64,000 nt of DNA from Stercorarius parasiticus. Lineage: Eukaryota > Chordata > Aves > Charadriiformes > Stercorariidae. The translations under genes were made by a program, and so were the position numbers. The DNA lies in the NCBI GenBank assembly GCA_013396915.1, contig VWZL01002848.1, positions 62,001 to 126,000 of the forward strand, written 5' to 3'. Shown piece after piece: positions 58,400-64,000 of the stretch (within the stretch, counting starts at the first letter, position 1; every line of letters starts with the position of its first letter). The notes below the pieces were generated by a model. That model was not told the DNA's origin. It saw nothing but the letters and a program-made list of their open reading frames with translations, and did no database searches.

Positions 58400-61300
58400 T
58401 GTTAAATGTAAATTTTTATGGCTGTGGGACAAAGTTTCTGTGTACAGATCTAGTATGTAAAACTCCATATTTATTGTATCCATATTAGTCTTGGAAAAGG
58501 GTCTGTCCATCTTTCTTGTGTAAGACAGTAGCTTTACACTTAAAAGAGAAATACAGTATCTGTGTTATGAAATATTACAGTAAAATTTTGTTTACTGACT
58601 TTACCATTGCTTATGTTGTGCCTTCTTGATGCAGCCCCGGTAGTCGGAGAGGCGCTTGACTCCTTCCTTTTAGTACCCTTCCAGCTGCGTTCAGCTTGAA
58701 AGGATCCGGTGGTGGTGTATGCCCCACGTGGTTTCACCTGCCACGAGAGAAAGCAGACGCTCTTCAGGCTCACTTGGAGCAAAACCTTCCATTTCAAAAC
58801 ATCCGGCGATGGCAAAGTGGGGAGGGAGTCCTTCAGCTTTTTGTAGAGCGAGCATCCATCCACCTCGTGTTTTTAACACTTCCTAACTAACATTTGGAGA
58901 CTTCCCTGAGGGAAAATAGCAAAAGGGTCAAGATGAATTATTTTTTTATTTGTAATCTCGAACTATAAAAACACTTTTTATTGACATTAAAATGTTGTTA
59001 CGCAAGAAAGGAATAATTCTTTGTGTGTTCTTAATTACAAAATCCGCCATACAGTTGGTGAAAATGGTACTGCTGTAATGAGGATTTGGCATTACCAATT
59101 ACCATCAACTACTTATGAGACTGCATTTCACGTGATCTTCATTTACAGGTAGACAAAGCCAATTTCTCCCTAAATATGGCCTTGTCTTATTCATGCAGGG
59201 GAAAAAAAGGGACTATAAGTCTTACACAGAATTAATGTGCCCTTATATCAACAAACTCATCATTATGGGATACAAGACACGTATGGATCCCAGAATAATG
59301 AAATTTAATAAAATTCTGTTTGTACGTAGTGAAAACAATTTAAAGTTACCAATAAATTTTTAAGGTGTTCAACTACTGCAGGAGATTAGTCTTACACGTC
59401 ACAGGGCTACGCATTTCTGAAAGTTTCAGATTGGCCTGGGATTTGTGCTGTAATTTTTAAATAGAGTTGGTTTTCTGCTGTGTCTTTACATCACATTCTT
59501 ACAGAAGTTTATAAAACCATTTTAACAACCAAATTCCAGTAGAAAACTGGAAGATGTAAATTTAAGTCATGATCACCTTTATGGAAATAACAAGGTTGAG
59601 CACATATAAAACAACTGGAAGAAAAGGGTAGGAAGCAAATCTTGGAGAAAAAAAATCAAGAGTGAACCTGAATGTGAGCTGGGCTGTGTTGTTCACAGAT
59701 TAACTCCTGTACCCAGCTCAAAGAAGTAATTCATACCTCGTACTGCTCGTATTCAAGAACAGCACTATCCTAGATCCATTTTTAACTTTACATCGGCTTT
59801 TGTACTATACTCACATTGTACTCATTACATTATTCCATTACGGTGTGTTGTAAAACTGTAGGCGATGTCGAGTGAGCTTTATTAACTTTCAGAATGAGCA
59901 CTTCAGTACTAGAAAATCATTTATATTACTGTGATTATCAGCCAATTGTACTAATCCAGCAATTAGGAACGCACGTACTAGAAAGGAGAAATTACTCTCG
60001 GCTCAGACGTGAATGTTGGTATAATTCCTTACTGTGCAGAGCCTCGCTGAGGGCCCGAGCACCTGAACCACGAAGCACTCTCAACTCGCATTGAATTTAA
60101 TGAGAGTTAAGAGTACTCGGCACCCCACAGCGACGGACTTCAAACTTGTGAGTGTCTTACGTGCAACCGCTGTGTAAAATGTCACTGTGCATTTGTACGT
60201 TCTTTTTATAAACATGTAGTGATGTCAACGTGTCTTATATCGTTATCATTTATACCAAACGTGAAATTACCTGAACCAGCCAAAGTTAAAAAAAACCAAA
60301 TCATTGCTGCATTACATATGCTTTGAGAGCCCGAAATTTTTGGTAGTATAATCAGGTGAAGGCTTGTAGTTAATGAACTCAAGAAATTTTCATCAGTTTT
60401 AGCGTCTTTAAAATGGACACTTACCAGTAAACTAGAACTATGCTAATTAATTTGAGCATGTTTGTCTACAGCATGACAAAAACCACGACAACTGGATCAA
60501 ACAGGTTTACAACAAAGTAAAACTATCTCCAAAATTTTGAATGCCATCACAAGTATTACCATTTCTTTGAGTTTTGTAAGGAAGCAGGGAGTAAGAAATT
60601 GCTGTTTCACATGCCCCGAAGTCCTGATTTTAATAACTCCAGAGATTTACTGTATATACATCTTAAATATCTACTTGACTAGCAATTTGTGATGTGCTCA
60701 TATTCTAAGGATTAATTCGAGGAAGTCATTAATTTAACAGAAAATTCAACCTGGTGAATCAGCCAAACTACCTGTGTCTCTTTTCTGTTCTAGGTGTTTT
60801 GAAGACATCAGGGTCAAGAGGTGGAAGCAGTATCTTGGAGAATAAGAATGACAAGACAACAGATATGTCATAAAGAGGAATGTTAAGACATGTGTCATTT
60901 GGTAAGTTGATAGCAGGGCAATAGAGAGAAAGGACCGAGAGAATGAGTACTGATTGATAGTGAGCAATCTTCACACTTCGCCAGGCAAAGCAGATGAGCC
61001 GTACTTCAAGGAGGATCTCCACTAACAATGAAAGCATTAGTGGGTATTTGCAGATATATCTAACCTTGCTCAAATGGAATTGGGAGGAAATCACACTTTT
61101 CTGGAAGATAGATGTTTGTGGTCCTGAACATCATATTGTTTCCTGTCCCTCTAGCATGTTTCCAAATGGATATTACTTGAGGTGCCTCTATAACTTGTGC
61201 AACTGGGAAAAAAAAAAACCAAACTAGGAGTGTGACCAGACCTGAGAGAAGGTTAAACTCTGTACCTCTCCTCTGTTAGTGTCTATCTGTTTCATTTTAA

Positions 61301-64000
61301 TCATGCATGTAACCAACATCTGTACTATGTGTCAGTGTACGTGGGTGTCCTGCATCGGCGCAAGCCTGTAACCACTGTGTTGGCGATTTTGCTTTCATTC
61401 TGAATTAATTCCTTTTATTTTAAATTGTGTGGTACCTTTATTGTGTTGTCCTGAGTCATTTGTGATGGGGAAATTGCGCTCCCCTTGCCAAAGAATCCTT
61501 CTGTTCAAGTCAACAGCAAACACCTCAAGAGATTTTGCCAGTGCAGGATTAGGCGGCTGTTCAGATGGTGTAAATTATCACAGCTGAATTGGAGTAAATA
61601 GCACCGGGCCTGTTTACTTAGGGATCAATTTTTGACAACTCCATCAGACACCCTCTGGCAAATGCAGCACAGCTGTTTAAACATTAAAAGGCCAGGGCAA
61701 GTGTTGCTCCTCAATGCACCCAGGCACAGTCTGGCATCTTCACACAACCTATACTTGTCAAGAGGGTGCAAGCAGGTGCTAGCTAAAGGCTGAGTACAAA
61801 TACAACTACAGTAAAGACATGGCATGGTCAGCTTCTGTGAGACCCATGCAGATGCTTCCCTGTTATCTGCCAAAAGCCCTCACTAGAAAAAGAATCGACA
61901 AGTAGCCTGTAGCTCTTCTCTTTCAACTCAGATCTCGACTGATTTCTCATTGCAATACATGCTGTTTGCTGGTGATGTGGGTATCTGATTTTGAAGGCGG
62001 CGTGTTCCCCTGCTGTCCATATAACAATATTGGTTTTGGAATGTGGACTCTGTTAAATGTGTCTACATTCCCCGTATGGGCTTTAATAAACTACAGCATG
62101 ACCTACCTGTCACTTCTTAGGACAAGACCTAAACCAGAGACAGCCACTTTTACTGCAGCTGGTCTCAGATTTCTTGATCTGTAGCATTACAACCCCAGAT
62201 GCGACTCTCAACTTCTGGGCCATAGCTGAAATAAAACAAACTTACTTGGTTCAGGTATGCCCTGCTCTGCATTGATTACTGCTGCTGTTCACACTTTTGC
62301 TCTGTAAATTATGCCCTGAGGCTAGAGCAGCCCACAGTTTGTCCATATCAGCCAGTCCCCTGACAGAAGGTCTGGCAGCAGTGTTTTGCATACAAGCAAA
62401 GTCAAATGCACATCACATGCATTTCATTTCAGACAACGTACATACTTAGGCTGAACACATTCTGGCCCACCTCAAAAAACAAAGAAATACCGTAAAACAA
62501 AGACATACCATGCTTTACACTTAGCTAAACATTCTGTATGGGTTCTTAATAAACAGATTTATCAGGCCTTGAGTTTACTGACATGTATGTTAAACAGAAT
62601 ATAAAATGAATTCGTCACTATACAGCTTATTCCAGAAGTCCTCATTTTTTGCAAGATAATCCTCACTAACAGTTTATAAACACTTTAGTTTAAACCTGTA
62701 AACTGCTTTTCAAACATATGTTTAGCATGGGGATGGTTTCATCAAAACTGAATAAAAAATGCTGAGTTTTAGGACAAGTGATTTGCCAAAAGCCAGGGAA
62801 ACCAAACAATCTACAAATAAAAGTGCTTGCTCAAGGCAGCCTTCAGCTGATTTATCTGACAGGCCACTGCTGCTGTTGCTTTTGAAAGATCCTCTGAGAC
62901 CAGTTACATCTCATAGCAGGGAGTCCTTGCCTTGCTTTCACGGTTTATAATATGAACAATAGGTGTTCATCCATCTTAGGTGATGGTCGGTCTTGTGGTC
63001 AGTCTCTAGTTATGAATGTTAAATTATGAATGTCTTAAAAAAATGTGTCTAGAATTGTCTTTCCATGTCTTAAGGTATTTTGTAAGGAGCACCTTACAAG
63101 CAGTCTCGGCACCTACGGATGGCCATTTTTAATGATACATAAAATACCAGAGACTTAAACCACATAGAAACCATTTATGGCTTACATCTTTGAGGATGAG
63201 ACCACTGTCTTAGGTCTAGACACTGGATTGCTAACTCTACTACTGGCTTAGGATAAAAACAAGCTATTTTAAAATACTTCAAATTTATTACTAGGTAATT
63301 TTATATGGAATGTCCGTGGGTGGATGAGCAAACAGCAACAAAGATGTAATAGCATATAATTAATTGATTTAATGTTCGTGTTTCATCCCAGAAATGCTGA
63401 ATCAAAAAACAACGCCTTATGGCAAAGATGTTGCTGGTGTTATGTTTGTCCCTCCACATCTCCTCTCTGTACTGGCCAGAGTACTCAAAATGCTGAAAAT
63501 GTTAGGAGGTGGATGGTGATTTTCAGACAGTCCATGTGAGATCTAAGGAAACCATGCTGGCTGAATGATGGCTTTACATTCCTACAGTTCAGTCATGGAA
63601 ACAAAACTTGTCCTAAGATGAGTCAATTAGCTCGGCATGCTTAGTTTTCTTTGGTAATAGCAGGCTTGTTTTCCCCAATAAGGTCAAATGTTAAGGCCTG
63701 TTTGGTTTTGTGGCTGTACTCTCTAGTGTGTTTGAAATCCATTACCACACGTGAGGCATTTGTGCTAAAAACAGGCCAACTGCAGGCTGTTTGTAGTCAA
63801 ATACCCCTAGCATTTCCTCTTTTTGTTAAGTTACGTGGTTACAACATCCCTCTGGGGCTTTAGAAGTTCCATGGAAACCAGTTGCAGGTCATTCACGTCT
63901 GAGGTGCTTTGGTGTTGGTACCTAAATAGGATTCCTCCTTCTGAGAAACAAAACATTATTTGACATAGGTGATATAGGTGCGAATCATATAGAGCAGCTC
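58400..64000. other. Downstream flank, no gene recognised
   Basis: AT-rich DNA after the proximal poly(A) signal. It contains additional poly(A)-like hexamers (59307 and 59351), which may serve a longer HIVEP1 3'UTR. The only ORFs are short (up to about 108 codons) and resemble nothing I know. No CR1, LTR, tRNA or other element could be identified. In mammals the next gene downstream of HIVEP1 is EDN1, at a distance; nothing of it is visible here. Confidence 0.6.

Noticed and set aside
60768..61094. 108-codon minus-strand ORF downstream of the gene
   Set aside because: Leu/Ile/Ser-rich chance frame in AT-rich DNA, with no domain or promoter context.
1..64000. tRNA, rRNA, CRISPR, operon or phage features
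   Set aside because: No cloverleaf with A/B boxes, rRNA block or regular spaced repeats was seen. The window is vertebrate nuclear DNA.

Overview
The window is vertebrate nuclear DNA, almost certainly from a bird. It holds CR1 LINE fragments with the avian-type 3' end (ATTCTATGAT-like tail), solo LTRs of a type common in avian genomes, and a spliced vertebrate gene with long AT-rich introns. There are no bacterial, plasmid, phage or CRISPR features.

One gene dominates: HIVEP1 (ZAS1 / PRDII-BF1 / MBP-1), a very large C2H2 zinc-finger transcription factor that binds kappaB-like sites. It runs on the + strand. Seven coding exons can be placed to the base, with reading phase matching at every junction: 8139-8192, 27792-33739 (a 5.9-kb giant exon), 40368-40501, 41861-42036, 44061-44165, 53518-54023 and 56851-58011 (stop). 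The first coding exon, with the ATG, was not found and probably lies upstream of the window. If it matches the human length (13 codons plus one base), the protein is 2707 residues, against about 2718 in human as I recall it. Exon numbers (3 to 9) follow the human gene from memory. The 3'UTR starts at 58012 and has a good AATAAA at 58373. The remaining ~5.6 kb looks intergenic.

Layout: 1-8138 end of intron 2 (solo LTR, CR1 tail, microsatellites); 8139-8192 exon 3; 8193-27791 intron 3 (retroelement-like segment, old CR1, second solo LTR in opposite orientation, a longer CR1, small palindromic relics); 27792-33739 exon 4 with the N-terminal ZAS finger pair and the CCHC finger; 33740-56850 introns 4-8 with exons 5-8, where exons 6 and 7 encode the C-terminal ZAS finger pair; 56851-58011 GC-rich last coding exon; 58012-64000 3'UTR and downstream DNA.

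Most notable observations: intron 5 appears to use a GC-AG splice pair, since the nearby GT would frameshift into a stop; two solo LTRs of the same family both have exact 5-bp target-site duplications and lie inverted about 11 kb apart; a ~152-bp segment is directly duplicated in intron 7; and the AT-rich giant exon contrasts with the very GC-rich last exon. I found no convincing previously undescribed gene system. The non-exonic ORFs are mostly chance or repeat-derived.
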